A stretch of DNA of 64,000 nucleotides from Trileptium ribeirensis. Taxonomy: Eukaryota; Nematoda; Enoplea; Enoplida; Thoracostomopsidae. Numbering within the stretch: position 1 is the first letter of the stretch; the number at the start of each line of letters is the position of its first letter. Under the pieces are notes generated by a model. The model did no database searches and was not told where the DNA came from. It saw only the letters and a list, made by a program, of their open reading frames with translations. Where the stretch lies: positions 24,214 to 88,213 of the forward strand of contig JASANE010026598.1 in the NCBI GenBank assembly GCA_030248225.1, read 5' to 3'. Of the stretch, positions 1 through 12,457 are shown piece by piece. The position numbers and the translations under genes are program-made.

Positions 1-781
1 ATTTGGACCCATCATTCATCAATGGGTTAAGGATGATTTTCATCATCAAGTTGCAACAGCAGATCTAAAATTATATCTAATATTAGTTTCGTGTTCGAGC
101 TTTTCCAAAAATATAAGGTCTTCGTAACTGTGAATATATGTCGAAAACGGCCAAATATATTGGTCCGAACTGAAGCTATTTGTGTGACGGATCGCAATCG
201 TACAATAATATGAATAATAAAACACCATTCTGGCTACGCCAGGTAAGCTGAAGGTGGCTAACAAATACGAAAAGATGGAGCATAGAGTAGAGATATGCTC
301 CGGGGACGAGAAGGTTAAAATGTGGCTCGACTACACCTATTCTATTCTACGCTAAATCGAATACAGCGGAAAAGTATACAAGTACACGGTGCATAATAAA
401 ATTATACATTAGAGACGATCGTAATGACATCATACAACAAGAATAATGGTACAACACAATGACATGTTACGATTGCTAAACATTGCGATTCATTCAAATG
501 CATTTGACATGACAGTAAGTTTCTGGTTCAACTAATTACAACTACTCTTTATGTTCTATGATCCTAACGAATTGCATTAGATCTATCTATGTGAAATATA
601 TTCAGGTAACGAAGTTTAACTGTTTATGGGTCGGGATTGGTGCTCCCGGGGATTTCATTTATCATACATATTAAATAAATACGCACATTCACACAGGGAA
701 TTTTTAAATGGTAAACAGTGTTAGCAGCCTTTCATTTTGCTCTAGTAAAACTTATCCCGTGGCAAGTTCGCCGGGACTTAG
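1..781. other. Intergenic, nothing recognised
   Basis: AT-rich sequence with only short chance ORFs. I see no splice signals, repeats or domain motifs. It ends where the GC-richer repeat begins at 782. Confidence 0.5.
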
Positions 782-860
782 TGTAATAACGGTGACGCAG
801 CTGCATGGCGCAACTTCCTAACACCATGCGCTTACGACCCCGGCTATCATAACCTCAAGG
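782..860 (+). repeat. Dispersed repeat terminus, copy 1
   Basis: About 75 bases match 63928-64000 at roughly 93 percent by eye, with one inserted C and about four substitutions. The match begins at TGTAATAAC in both copies, and the flanks before it differ. It contains a stem GCATGG paired with CCATGC, conserved in both copies, around a 15-nt loop. A shared sharp left edge suggests the terminus of a dispersed element. Confidence 0.6.
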
Positions 861-2707
861 GTGGACCCTAAGTTTTACGACTTAGCCAGTTTTCTTGGTC
901 AGACCCAAGAAGTTACAGGCCGCAGGCGCGCTTCACGGAGTGTGTTCGGACCCCCTGATTGGTTGCGCACGTGTCTAGCATTTTGGTATGATCACTGAGG
1001 TCCCCCAGCGAGTTTGACACCGAAACCTGCTCACAGGTCATTATGTCAAACAGATATTCCCTATCCTAATCTAAAGGAAGTTGTTTAATCTAGCGTAACC
1101 GAGGGTGAAAACGCGTGATAATTGAGGTTTATTGTGTGAATTTTAAGTTACCCTGAGTTTATTCTCGGTCAAACACTTTAATCGTGTGTAGCCTATGTGG
1201 CCCCCACAGGGTTGCGACATGCCCTGAAACGTTTAACGTTGGACTATCTATTTTGTAACGTGATAACCTAACTATGTGATTAGCTAGTGATAAGGTTGTC
1301 CTAATAAATTTGATCCCTGGCGTGAGTGTGACTATTGCACGAGCGAGTCTGATGAGCAAATTTGTGGACCATCCTCTCAATAACTCCATTATTTTGATAT
1401 AGAATCACTGGTGGCGAAACCACGCGTGTCAGGGCTTGGAATATTCCCCTCGTCAAGCCGTGGCACGCAGGGTTGGCTCGTCCGTTCGGACGCACTTATT
1501 ACGTTAGGATATCGACAACGCGGAACACATCGTCTGATTTGCAAGATTTTATTCACAAGGTACATTATACTATCAAGACATATATGGGCAATTAGAGGAT
1601 CATTAAAGCCAGTAACAAATGAAACAGTCGTACCCGTTCGTTTCCTTGTCCGCGTCCAAAGGGCTTCGGGGTGGTGCGAGCGAACGCGTTCCCGGAGATA
1701 CCGGGCCAAAATCTATCCCCGAGACGTCCAGTGCAGGACGTTAACTAAGTCAGCCATAGCTCGGGTTATGCGTTCTGGCGTGCTGCGAAATTCGCTCTCA
1801 ATCACACGCGGGGTTATCCGCATTGCAACGGTTGTGCAGGAAAAGGAGGGGGTTCGTTGCTTTTACCGTATGATTTCAGTAAACAAAGGGACATGAGTCG
1901 CGGTACGAAAACGTGAATACACAATACAAGGTAAAACACTGTAAGACCAATGAAAGCAACTACGATACTCGTCATGAAACGGTAAAGTGGGAATAATTAC
2001 TCAGAGTACAAGCGAACAGGCGCCGGTGCTCATGGTACAACCAACAAGGCGTCAGCTTGGTAGTCAGACGTTGAAAGCTCCGTCCGATGTCGTCCTAGTC
2101 CCGCGAATACTGCCTAGTATTCTTATCAAGTCTCTCACAACGTTTCGTCCTTAAGGCGGACCTTATAACAAATGATAATCGCCTTTCTCGATGCCTCCAG
2201 CAGACCAAGGGGAATTGAGATCCTGGCCTTGTCCTAAAACTCTGTGAATGATTTCCTGAAATTCCGTAAATGATTTCCTGAAGTTCCGTAAATACTTGGC
2301 TCGTGACGACGCGGTTGATTTTGGTGGTGGAATACCAACTGGGCTACGTTATACTCGCTGGGGACACAGGTTGATCATTTAGCGGGGTCGCCCCTAGTGA
2401 CTTTTCATCTGCCAAAATAGTCGCCTGAAAGGGCAATTACCGTTTTAGATGATGTCCTAGGCGACCAACGGCGCGGTTCTAACAGTTTCGAGCAGGTGAT
2501 CGCGCCAAGTCTATAATTGGGACTGGGTTTGCACTCTGGGGTGCGTTTAGCCTTGGCGTAGGGAACTAGGGGCGTTTCGCCCTCGGACGCGTCTGCGTCC
2601 CTTTTTGGGTCGGCGTTGCCTGGTCGGTTTCTTTTCTCTCCTTTCTTGTGTCGCTTTTGTCGTTTTTCCCTTCTCTTTCTCTATCGATCTCATCCTATGT
2701 CCTTATT

Positions 2708-2768
2708 ACACTGTACATTTCGAAATTGTACAGTGTCTCAACTGCACTATCGAAAGTGTACAGTTGAG
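2708..2768. repeat. Two back-to-back hairpins
   Basis: ACACTGTACA (2708-2717) pairs with TGTACAGTGT (2727-2736). Directly after it, CTCAACTG (2737-2744) pairs with CAGTTGAG (2761-2768). Both loops contain TCGAAA. The tRNA-like segment begins about 30 bases downstream. Confidence 0.75.
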
Positions 2769-2798
2769 TTATTACTGAAATTTTAATAATTTTGATCA

Positions 2799-2872
2799 GA
2801 CCTCGATGGCCGAGTGGTTAGAACTGAAAGATCTGCAGCGGGTTTAAATCCTCCGTGCAGGATCGAAACTTA
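2799..2872 (+). other. tRNA-Ser/Leu-like sequence, degenerate
   Basis: TGGCCGAGTGG at 2807-2817 matches the A box of Ser/Leu-type tRNA genes, and GGTTTAAATCC at 2841-2851 resembles a B box (consensus GGTTCRANNCC). The gap between the boxes is only about 23 bases, too short for a normal tRNA. I find no matching acceptor stem. It is more likely a tRNA-derived internal promoter (SINE head) or decayed tRNA than a working tRNA gene. Confidence 0.5.
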
Positions 2873-5350
2873 ACAAGGGAAAGAGAAAAAGGAGAGAGAC
2901 AGCAGCGATAAAAGTAAAATTCGGGCATACATAGTACATAGCTTAACGGGCAACCAGTGATAAAAATAAAAATGCTTAAACTCAGCGATCACGTCGCTCC
3001 GAAAAGAAAACGGGGTTTTGCACTTGCTCGGTTTGGGGACCAAATGATTCGCGAAGGGTCGCGATTAGTCCTTTTATTGCAATGGGGATATGGTGATTTT
3101 ATTTTGAGCCTGGCGTACCACAGCGTACTTTCACAGTGTCAACCGTAACTGGGGACGACAACTGGCTAGGTCGTCAGTTCATTTTAGGGGAAAGCTCTTT
3201 TCCTCGATCTAACTGTTAACCTTAACCACGAGCGTATAGTATTATGAACCTTGGCGATTTTGATAGCTCGGCAAGGGTATTTCCAGCAGACAGTAATTTA
3301 TAGCCGTGAATTTACCTGGTTGCTGACAAGCGGAGTTGTACGGGGCGGTCGGGATCTCGGGCCGTCTAATCTACTTTAAACGAGGCTTTTTTACCAGTCC
3401 TTAATAATGTACAAAACGCTCCTCCGTACAAATCGAGAGTATACCGCAAATCCGTCAATGATGAGTAAAACGTTGTTCCTTACGGAGTGCCAAGACCTTA
3501 TACTCAAGCTGAGGTCACTTAGAATTTGCTTAGTCTTTTATATTCCCCAAATTTACTTAGCTCAAACTGATAAACGAAATTTTGGGGCTTCCTAAAGCCC
3601 GACAGAGGCTAGTCCTCTGTCCCTAACTGCAACGTCAGTCCGAGCTCAAGCAGCGGCATGAGCATCGAACGGTCCACTAAGCTATAAATTTATAAACCAT
3701 AGCCATGAACAAATAAGCCTGTCCCTATACATAGTCGGGGAAATTTTACCGTGGTCGGCTCAGGAAAAATTCAACTACCCTAACTCAAGAGCAACACATC
3801 ATGTAAAACATGGACGATAAGCGTCCATTTTGATTTGCCTTATCTATGACCACGGGGCATCAGATGGACTTCGACTTTCGTGTTCACAACATAGTACCCC
3901 CCATGCAATCACTCAACCTGCTCAAAACGGAACTCGACTAAAGGAGGTTTGTCAAGGAACATGCAAAAGTGTGGTCAGCTGACGGGGGAAACTAAGACGT
4001 CCTCCGACGGGCGTCTGGTCAAGCTATCGAGGGTAAAATTGCGCGACCACTAATCAAATAACAATGATCTGTTACCTTTTGATCGGGGAAAATAAACCCC
4101 CATACGCCTGGTTCACCTCCTGACTTACAATATTCGGTCCGGGACGGCAACTGCCAGTCCCCTTCCGCGAGACGGAAGATGTCTACGCGGGTCCTCCGTC
4201 GGCCGAATTCCATTCCAAACGCCAATCGAAAGTAAACGAAAGAAAGCACGGGAAAGCAAACTCGTTGCGAAATCAACAATAAAAACCTAAGCGTCGGAGC
4301 AGGTCAGTAGAGTCGACCGAACTCCGCGCTGCCGAAGTCGAACTGATCCCAAGAGGCGACGCGGTGGTCGTCGCTTCAAAATTTTCAGCTATGTTGAAGG
4401 ATGGCGATTTTGTCGCCATCCAATCGCTGATGATCTTTCAACGCCCACTTTTTCGAGTTCAAACCCGGCCGCCCAATCGAAAAATTCCCAAGATTTTATT
4501 TTTGACAGCTATCGTAAACCCTGGGTCCCCTTTAGAGAGAGTCGGCTTCAATCGAAATCGCCGACATCAAATTTGAACCCTCCGAATACTCGGAGGTAGA
4601 CCATCTGTGAGTTTTAGGTTAAATTCTGGCAAGATCTTAAACCTCATCCATCGTAACTTTTAAAATTATGTCAAAAACAGATCTGAAGATCATTACTCAG
4701 ATCTCTTAAAGTTTTACCTAATCCTAAATCGACTGTTATCCCCCAACTGTTCTACAAAAATGGTTGGGTCACCCGTCAAATTCGAAATTTTAAACCTTCT
4801 TCTCCACACAAGAGTAAGCTGGAAATCTGTCCTCATTTCGGGACAGATTTGTCTTCTGGTCCTCATCCATCAAATTCCCACCAGCTAACTCGTCGATTTG
4901 AGGTCAAATTCCAGCTATTTAGCGAGTTAGCTGCCTCATCCATCACCTAATTAAGCTTATTTAGAGGCCATCTGGGGCTAAATTTTACTACGAAATCCGT
5001 GGGTAAACGTGCAAACATTGCACGTTTATATGTTGGCTTAAAAGATAAAGCCAAACATTCCTAGCTAATGGCTTTTCACATATTCCGACAGGACGTCTTT
5101 AGGCGTCCCGAAGGGGGAACCGAAGGTAGGAATGAGCTTGTTTCGCAGTCAGGAGTGAAGCACATTCCCATGTATCCTTTGGGCTATCGGGGGTCCTATT
5201 AAGGAACTCCCGGACCCCACGAGAGGGTCCTAAACATGCCCCCGTCCTTCCTAGTTATCCTAGTCCAGTCCGTCCGTAAAACTTATAAATTTAACAGAAT
5301 TTTACATGTCCGTCCTCGTCTGTCCTGCTCTTTTTTGTCATGTTCTTACA

Positions 5351-5352
<2 letters not shown>

Positions 5353-5384
<32 letters not shown>
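5353..5384. repeat. (AT)n microsatellite
   Basis: An uninterrupted alternating TA run of about 32 bases, followed by imperfect CATATACA repeats to about 5430. Confidence 0.95.
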
Positions 5385-5386
<2 letters not shown>

Positions 5387-5438
5387 ATGTATACACATAT
5401 ACATACAATGCTCATGAGCACATAAACACACACTACAC

Positions 5439-5909
5439 ATGAGACAAACAGGCGACCTGAGCGACAGAAAGGTCGCTCAAGTTCACACCAGAAACACGCA
5501 GAACAACGACAACAACAACAACACAGCAACTACAGCAGCAACGACAAACAACACAACCACGACGACAACAACAGCGACAACCGACCAACGAAGTCGGTTA
5601 GAGAGAGAGAGAGGAAAAGAAAAAGAAAAAGCGGAAAAGAAGGGGCACGGGAAGGGAGGCGGGACAGGGGGTTCCCGAGGGATTTTCGAGGGGCTGGGGC
5701 GAAATTCGGTCCCCGGACGAAGAACGGGGCCGAACGATACCAAACACGAGGGGAGTAGACGTAGTAGCGGGTCGGGACCCAATTTTGGGTTCCGACATGT
5801 ATTAGCATACAGGGTTTCAGCGTGCTATCCCGCGCTAACGGTTGCGCGGAGCGACGCCCGCCGGGCATCGTTGAACTCGCCTCGGGAAGGCGAATCAAAC
5901 GAGGGGTGA
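5439..5909 (+). other. Low-complexity open frame, probably not a gene
   Basis: A 156-codon frame opens with ATG. It encodes Asn/Thr runs from a degenerate ACA/CAA repeat (about 5495-5583), then a Glu/Lys/Gly-rich stretch from a purine-rich run (about 5600-5700). The overlapping minus-strand frames are equally biased, which points to a simple-sequence artefact. No domain is recognisable. Confidence 0.3.
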
Positions 5910-6660
5910 TTTCCCTGCCTTAACGGCGGAGGTTAGATGGGCACTAAAATCGTTGCGGATAGAGAGAGTGTCGATAGTGGTAGTCGATTTGGTCGGCCGT
6001 CCCGGGTTACCCGGGCAACGGACGGAGGCCCGCCGGGCGTTTTTGGAGAAATGGTGAATACAATGAGGGGCGATTTGCCTACTTTCTAGTTAGGGATAAA
6101 TTGTCGATTGGTTTGTACCCGCTTTCAGTCGGAGTTCCGAGCTGGGGCCACTTCAGCGGGTTATTGTGAACTAGCGAGGAGGCGGACTGAGACCTGCCGT
6201 ATATCGTTGCGTTTGCCAAGAGCCGGCGAGTAGAATGAGGGGTCGCTTGAGCCCATTTAGGGTCAAGGGTCGAATACGGAGTTGGTGCAAACAGACGGCA
6301 TTTTACGTTGAATTTACATTATAAAACAGGGAAATAAGTGATATAACAGCGGGATGACTGGTCAGATCGAGACCCGTCTGGTCTCGTTAGATGTCTCAAT
6401 GGGTAATTTACTTAGAAACATGCATACTTTCAATCAATGATCCGACGGTTATAAGAAAGACCAGTTCTTACGGTGCTGGTCAAGCCATTCTGGGGCGTTC
6501 AAGATGCTATAACAAGGGAGGATCTGTCCGGTGGGGCCGGAAAAATGGACGGGAAAACCAGGCAGCACACATGTACACACACATATATATATATATAACT
6601 ATATACCCATATATGCCTAGGCTATGTCCACTCGGAACCTTGGTCACCAGCCAAACCTAG

Positions 6661-7928
6661 CGTAAGTAATGGCTGTTAATTTGGACTTTCGTCGGTTCGC
6701 CCCTGGAATATCTCAGGAAATCCTCCAGCGATTTGTGATGTCTTGAGCTCGTTCGAGAGCCCTGAAAATTCTCTATCGAAAAGTGCTCGGGGCATTTTCG
6801 GGAAATATCAACCGTTGGGCGGCCACGGGCCGATAAACAGGCCCGATACCCGTTATTTCCGAGTAATCGGAAACTACCGTAACCCATTTGTTTCAGCTTA
6901 GTTTTGCGACCATTAAGCTATAGTTCGCTCGAACCAGGTAAAATTGATAGTCCTGATTTTGATTACTTTCCGACCCCTTAAATTGTCAAAGGCCTCCTAT
7001 TCCCGGACGGTCTAAATTTTGAAGTTTCAACGTGGAAACGTTTCCTAACGGTCGAGTTCCGTTTGTCTTTCCTATCTTGGCCAGTTAGGATCACTACTAC
7101 AGTCCCTACCTTCCTGCTTTCAGACCTTTGGCTAAAGAAAACTCCTCCTGGGCTTCCGCGGGCCCACCCGAAATGATGCACAAGTACAAAAACATGACAT
7201 GCAATGGCAAAAATACAATTACGTATACGTACAAGATAGGACATGCAATGGTAAAAATACATTTATGCATATATCATACGTACAAAAGCGATAATAAGTA
7301 ATGATGATCGGCAACGACCATGGCACCACTCGACCAAAAAATATGTTGCTCCCGCGAGCCATACCTGGTCCTGTTCGACACCTCTTTAGGGGGTTCTGAC
7401 GCCGAAATCTCGCAAAGTACGCGTAACAGGCCGGAACGGGCCTGTTACATTAGTATACCTAATGTGACAGGCCAACACGTCAAAACTTCAATATAAGTAG
7501 CAAGGAAAAAGGATTCGGTTACCAATTCGGACAGAAAACGGAAAGTAAGGCGGATTTAACGTCCATTAGTAATGATTTCAGCGGTGTTTCGAATCGTTCG
7601 CGCTCGGCAACATCATCATTGATCGATAAAGATACAACTGAGAGCGAATATATAAAAAATATATGTTCGATACTCAAAACTCGAATCTATTGTGGCTCAA
7701 AAATACATTGTACACGGCCGTTTCAGCGATAACACTCGTAAACCACAGCGAACCAGGGGTACACAGTGTGGGCAACCTATTTATTGACTCGGAGATTACG
7801 GGAAAAGGAGATTGGGACCTAAAATCTTACTTTTTCCATTAGTTTTGTGCACAATGCCTAGCTTATTAAACATAGGGAAATTAATATGTTCTTTTATCAG
7901 CAAAATTTTGTGCAAATTTGTACGATTC
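6661..7928. other. Intergenic, nothing recognised
   Basis: No convincing coding frame. A short duplication is visible near 7190-7260, where a stretch around ACATGCAATGG occurs twice. The tandem array begins at about 7929. Confidence 0.45.
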
Positions 7929-10320
7929 TATCAAGGCTCTGGATCCGGACTGTCAGCTCCTGTTTGACAATTTTTGCTCGTTAAATTATTGTTTGGGTGA
8001 CAGAAACTAGGTTAGGGAAGGTCAAGTTTTTTTTTGGGCAACATAACTATGATTTTGGCTTTTCTAGTCACCGAAAATACACTAATTTACCCCAAAATAG
8101 CCAAATTTCCCTTGTTAGATCATGTTTGAAGCCCTTAGCTGGTTTTGGCTTGACAAATTGATGTGTGAGTGTCAGGTATTAGGTCGGGGAGGTCAAATTT
8201 ACTTTTTGGTAAAACAGTTTTTGACTAATTATATAATTTTGGTATTTCTGGCTCCACAACGTACCCTAATTACCTCCCTCAAAAAATGGCCAATTTTCGT
8301 TGTCAGCTCCTGTTTAATGCTTTAAATTACTTTTGGCTGAGTAAATAGTTGTGTGAGTGTCAGATATTTAGTCGGGGAAAGTCAAGTTTATTTTTTGGGC
8401 AACCTAACTATGATATTGGCTCTAGTAGCTCTCAAAGTACCACAATTTACCACCAAAATGGCTGAATTTTGTTTTCAGCTCCTGTCTGAAGCCCTTAAAT
8501 TAATTTTGGCTTTGAAAATTGTTGTTTAGCTGACAGATACTAGGTCGGAAAAGGTGAAGTATATTTTTTGGGTAGCCGAAAATACACTAATTTGCGCCAA
8601 AATAACCAAATTTTTCTTCTCAGCTCCTGTTTGAAGCAGTTAAATTTATTTCGGCTGGGCAAATTGATGTTTGAAAGACATATATTATTATGTCGGGGTA
8701 GCTCGAGTTTATTTTTCGAACAATCTAACTATGATTTTGGCTTTTGTAGCCCCCAAATTACCCTAATTTTGCTATAAAATGGCCAAATTTCGTTGTCAGC
8801 TTTTGTTTGAAGCCATAAAATAAATTTTGGCTGGGCAAATTGGTATTTAGATGGCAAATACTAGGTCTGGAGAGGTCAAGTTTATTTTTTGGACAGCTTA
8901 ACTATAATTTTAGATTTTATAGCCCCCGAAAGGTCAAATTTCCCTGTCAGCTTCTGTTTGAAGCCCTTAAAGTAAATGTGGCTTATCAAATTGTTATTTT
9001 ACACGGTCGGGGAACGTCAACTTTATATTGGGCAAACTCTGGGCTGTCCATTCGCTGAAAATTTTGCCAGGGGCCATGGGGGGACCCTTGTTCCGAACCG
9101 CATTGAGCCGATTTAGCCAAGAGATAAAACGGTAAAAAAATCGTGTCAGAAACATTGCCAAAATGCTTTTGATGGAGAGAAATCGATTTTTATGCAAATT
9201 TTGACAAAATTCGCGAAATTTTTTGCTTCAGGAAGCAATTCTAGTACAAATTTTATGTTCTTTGGACCGACTGGAAAAAATTTGCCGGGGGGCGGTGAAC
9301 CGGGGGAAGCACAAAATTTTGCCAAGGGGCATAAAACCGTTTATAGCTGTTTTGAGCCAGGGGGAACCCACAAATACCAGGGGCCCTCCACCCCCAATTC
9401 GGAGAGCCCAGAACCTAACTAAGATTTTGGGTCTTATGGCCCCCAAAATACCATAATTTACCCTTACGATGGCCAAATTTCGATGTCAGATTGTGTTTGG
9501 AGACCTTAAATTAATTTTGGCTTGGCAGATTGTTGTTTGGCTGACAGATACTATGTCGGGAAAGGTGAAATTTATTTTTTGGACAACCTAGCTATTATTT
9601 TCGCTTTTAAACCCCCAAATACTATAATTTACCCCCAAAATGGCCAAATTTCGATGTCAGATCGTATTTGGAGACCTTGAATTAATTTTGGCTTGGCAAA
9701 TTGTTGTTTGGCAGACATATACTATGTTGGGAAAGGTCAAATTTATTTTTTTGGACAACCTAACTATGATTTTCCATCTTCTAGTCCCCAAAATAGCCAA
9801 ATTTGGCTTTCAGCTCCTCTTTGAAGCCCTTAAATTAATTTTGGCTTGTCAACTTATTGTTTAGCTGACAGATACTTGGTCGACAGGTCAAGATTATATT
9901 TGTGCAAGCTTAACTATGATTTTGGTTCTTCTAGCCCGTAAAATACGCTAATTTACCCCAAAATGGCCAAATTTCGATGTTACATCGTGTTTGGAGACCC
10001 TAAATTAATTTTGGCTTGGCAAATTGTTGTTTGGCTGACAGATACCATTTTACCTCCAAGATGGCTAAATTTCGATGTCAGATCGTATTTGGAGATCTTA
10101 TCTTTTAACCCCTCCCCGCCGCTTGAAAATACCATAATTTACCCCAAAGTGGCCAAATTTCGTTGTCAAATCCTGTTTGGAGACCTTAAATTAATTTTGG
10201 CTGGGCAAATTGGTATTTTAATGACAGATACTAGGTCGGGGAAGGTCAAGTTTATTTTTTGGACAGCCTAACTGATTTTGGCTCCTCTAGCCCCCCAAAT
10301 ACCATAATTTAGGTTCAGTT
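7929..10320 (+). repeat. Diverged tandem array, unit about 175 bp
   Basis: About 13 diverged copies of one unit. Each has CCAAATTTCGTTGTCAGCTC, then a segment around CCTTAAATTAATTTTGGCT, then a segment around GACAGATACTAGGTCGG with AGGTCAAGTTTATTTT, then AACTATGATTTTGGCT and a C-rich junction. Copies begin near 7929, 8100, 8290, 8460, 8605, 8780, 8930, 9472, 9643, 9797, 9966, 10063 (shortened) and 10152. A foreign repeat interrupts the array at 9054-9420. The frames inside it are not conserved between units, so it looks like satellite rather than coding repeat. Confidence 0.85.
9054..9420. repeat. Phased A-tract element inserted in the tandem array
   Basis: G-rich ends (GGGGCCATGGGGGG near 9070, CAGGGGCCC near 9380) flank a core with A-tracts about 10 bases apart (9195-9225). 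The array stops before it and resumes after it, so it was inserted after the array formed. Confidence 0.55.
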
Positions 10321-12112
10321 ATGGCCTAATCTCGTTGTCTTTTATTGCGTTTCGTTTTCTAATTTCGTTGCCTAATTTCGCTAATCTTCCAGCTAAGACT
10401 TTTTACCAAATAGGATGAACACCAGTGAGGAACAGTTTTTACGATTTTCTCGACACCAGTATTTGGTGCTTACTACAGTTTGTTGATCAGACGACGACAT
10501 TTGATATATTTTTCAGGCTTTCGAACGTTTTATCTCTTTTGTCTCGAGGTTATTTTTTTAAAAATCACATGAATATAGTTGTTAATTTCGTTATGACTTG
10601 AAATTGTTTTAGCTTGTTACTTTCCGTGAAAAATATACGTCTCTTAATTAGCAGCCCAAAAATAAATAAAAATAGGATTATACCCTGTTTTGAGTCTTTG
10701 GGTTAACTTCGGTCAGGCAAATTTGGAAACTATGTACTCCTGTAGTCTAGCCTTCGACGTTTTTCAATTGCCGTAAAAAGACATATTGATTCATGAAGTA
10801 CCTACATTAGACACCAGTTTGTGTTGACTGCAATGGTTTGTTATTAGGGGACATTACTTAATGGTTTTGTGATAAAGTGAGAGACAGGGGAACAAGATCG
10901 GGTAATCTATCCTGTAGTTTCAAAACTGTCTTTCTTGAATGCAAAACTTTTTCATGCCCAAAATCTCTTTTTCCCACCGTAATGTCCTTGCACAGTACAT
11001 TGCACTAAGCCCAACACACCATAGAACATAGTACGAAATTGAAAACAATTGAGCTTTTTTCCATCGGAACAATCAACGACATGTCTCCAGTCCTTAACCA
11101 AATATATGCATTTTTGAAAGCAAAGCCATTGACTTAACACATTATCTCGGTATTTCATTACTAGTGTAAGAGGATTTTTCACCCACAGCCGTGTTTCACT
11201 TAGCTAATTATGCAGGCATTATCTAACGCTAAGTTTTTCGATAACAATTTTGTCACGAGCGTCTATTCCATGCATATAAAGGCCATTTTTCTCTACTAGT
11301 GGATCCTTAATTGTTCAAAAATATTACTGCTATTTGGATGAAATGTGTGCTCCGATTTGTGAGAGGTGGCCAAGAACTTGTTTCATGGGATCCCATTTTC
11401 ACCCGGCCTGCAATCCTTTGGGTTAGTTTTACGGGGATAAAGAATTGGAATCCGTTTTCGGCCCTACTGGAATAGCACGCATAAAAATTTCAAGCTTTCG
11501 TTTGAGCTACTGCGCGAGAGCAGCGGGCGTTGCAATTTTAGTTACAGATGTCACATGGAAAAAGCCCAAGCTACCAATCTTAAATTTCATCACAACGAAA
11601 AGTAAAATTGTTCGGTCAACACGCGGAATTCAAAGAGTTATTTAATGATTCACCGTCACACAGATTACGTAGAATGTCTTATCGCAATGGTACCATCAGG
11701 AGCTTCTATCTGCGGTTAATGTTTATATAGATACATTAGTTTGAACCTTCAAAGTTAGGTCGGTAGACTTTATCGAATTGAAATGTTTTTAAAGTGAAGG
11801 TTTACATATAATTTCGGAAAATAAAGTATTTCTCAGTGTTACAAAATGACTTGCTTAATTTTGCAGCTAGAAAAAACTTAAATCGTTACAAAATAAACAG
11901 TCTTCGTTAACACGTTGAATTATGTATATGTATATATATTGGGTCTAAATAATTAATACTGGAATATTCGTTTATTGGGCTACGATATTTACATTTAATG
12001 TGCTTATCGGTAGGCAAACATTCATAAATATCTAGTTATAAAATTGTAATAACCGCGATTGTAAAGAACTTAACTAATTTGAACTTATGTATAATCAGAT
12101 CAATACGAGTAG
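10321..12112. other. Intergenic, nothing recognised
   Basis: AT-rich and unique-looking. The short frames at 10952-11182 and 11445-11645 show no family features. Confidence 0.4.
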
Positions 12113-12188
12113 ATGAGTTTTGCACTTACGGACCACGACCCTACCAAGAATACTCATGTGTTTCAGAAAAAAATATTTTTGTTAGTTA

Positions 12189-12403
12189 TGTTTGAAGAAA
12201 ACTCGGTTAGCGATAGCGAATGGGCAGTGTTCTCGCCGGATGTTTTCGAAGAGCTTCGAGAAATCAATCTGGTGTATAAGCTTGTCACGTCAAGTTCACG
12301 CGATATACACATGAAGTTGAATGCGCTGGCGAATCATCTTGCTGATCCAGTAACGCTTTTTGGAGGAGTGGATGCGTTATTCGGCGAAGTGTTAGAAGTA
12401 TGA
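12189..12403 (+). CDS. Putative terminal exon of an unrecognised host gene
   Basis: The frame starts just after TTTTTGTTAG, a plausible 3' splice site at 12179-12188, and runs to TGA at 12401-12403. An AATAAA signal follows 54 bases later. About 70 residues are encoded, with balanced composition: an acidic start (FEENSVSDSEW), a mixed helical centre (SPDVFEELREINLVYKL) and an end reading VTLFGGVDALFGEVLEV. This looks more protein-like than nearby chance frames. The frame is also open upstream to an ATG at 12113, so a single-exon 96-residue ORF is an alternative. An internal exon using GTATGA at 12398 as donor is also possible. I do not recognise the family. Confidence 0.4.
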
Positions 12404-12457
12404 TATTTTTTGCACTTTTGCATTTATTTAGGTATTGGATTGTGTTTGTGTGTTTGA

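Larger units (their letters stand above)
2386..5108. repeat. Array of perfect stem-loops
   Basis: At least 18 inverted repeats with stems of 6-11 bp lie in 2.7 kb, most with short loops. Examples: 2470-2506, 2570-2582, 2585-2600, 2708-2736, 2737-2768, 3049-3064, 3154-3175, 3585-3600, 3601-3621, 3811-3827, 4141-4161, 4162-4178, 4400-4420, 4541-4565, 4579-4596, 4679-4704, 4742-4768, 4823-4850 (10 bp), 4882-4933 (11 bp, with an inner 6-bp hairpin), 5004-5028 (11 bp, 3-nt loop), 5033-5054 and 5091-5108. Several touch end to end. CTCATCCATC occurs three times between hairpins, near 4641, 4861 and 4933. No coding sequence is visible. Function unknown. Confidence 0.7.
782..6660. repeat. GC-richer structured repeat region, possibly one element
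   Basis: Base composition changes near 782, with more GC and many C/G runs, and drifts back to AT-rich after about 6.6 kb. The first ~75 bases, starting TGTAATAAC, recur at 63928-64000. The block contains a dense array of stem-loops (2386-5108), a tRNA-like segment, microsatellites and a purine-rich run. The open frames in it (for example 1411-1896 and 5439-5909) have biased or random composition and match no family I know, so I treat the block as non-coding. TGTAA is a common LTR start, but I find no second copy inside and no matching end. The right boundary is approximate. It could be a long LTR, a non-autonomous element or several nested repeats. Confidence 0.35.

Noticed and set aside
1346..1422. 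Hammerhead-like core (CTGATGA and later GCGAAAC)
   Set aside because: The core parts are about 70 bases apart without fitting stems; no ribozyme fold can be drawn.
1411..1896. 161-codon plus-strand ORF
   Set aside because: Composition looks random, frames overlap on the other strand, no domain is recognisable, and it lies in the non-coding structured block.
2799..2872. Functional tRNA gene
   Set aside because: A-to-B box spacing is too short and no acceptor stem pairs; listed only as tRNA-like.
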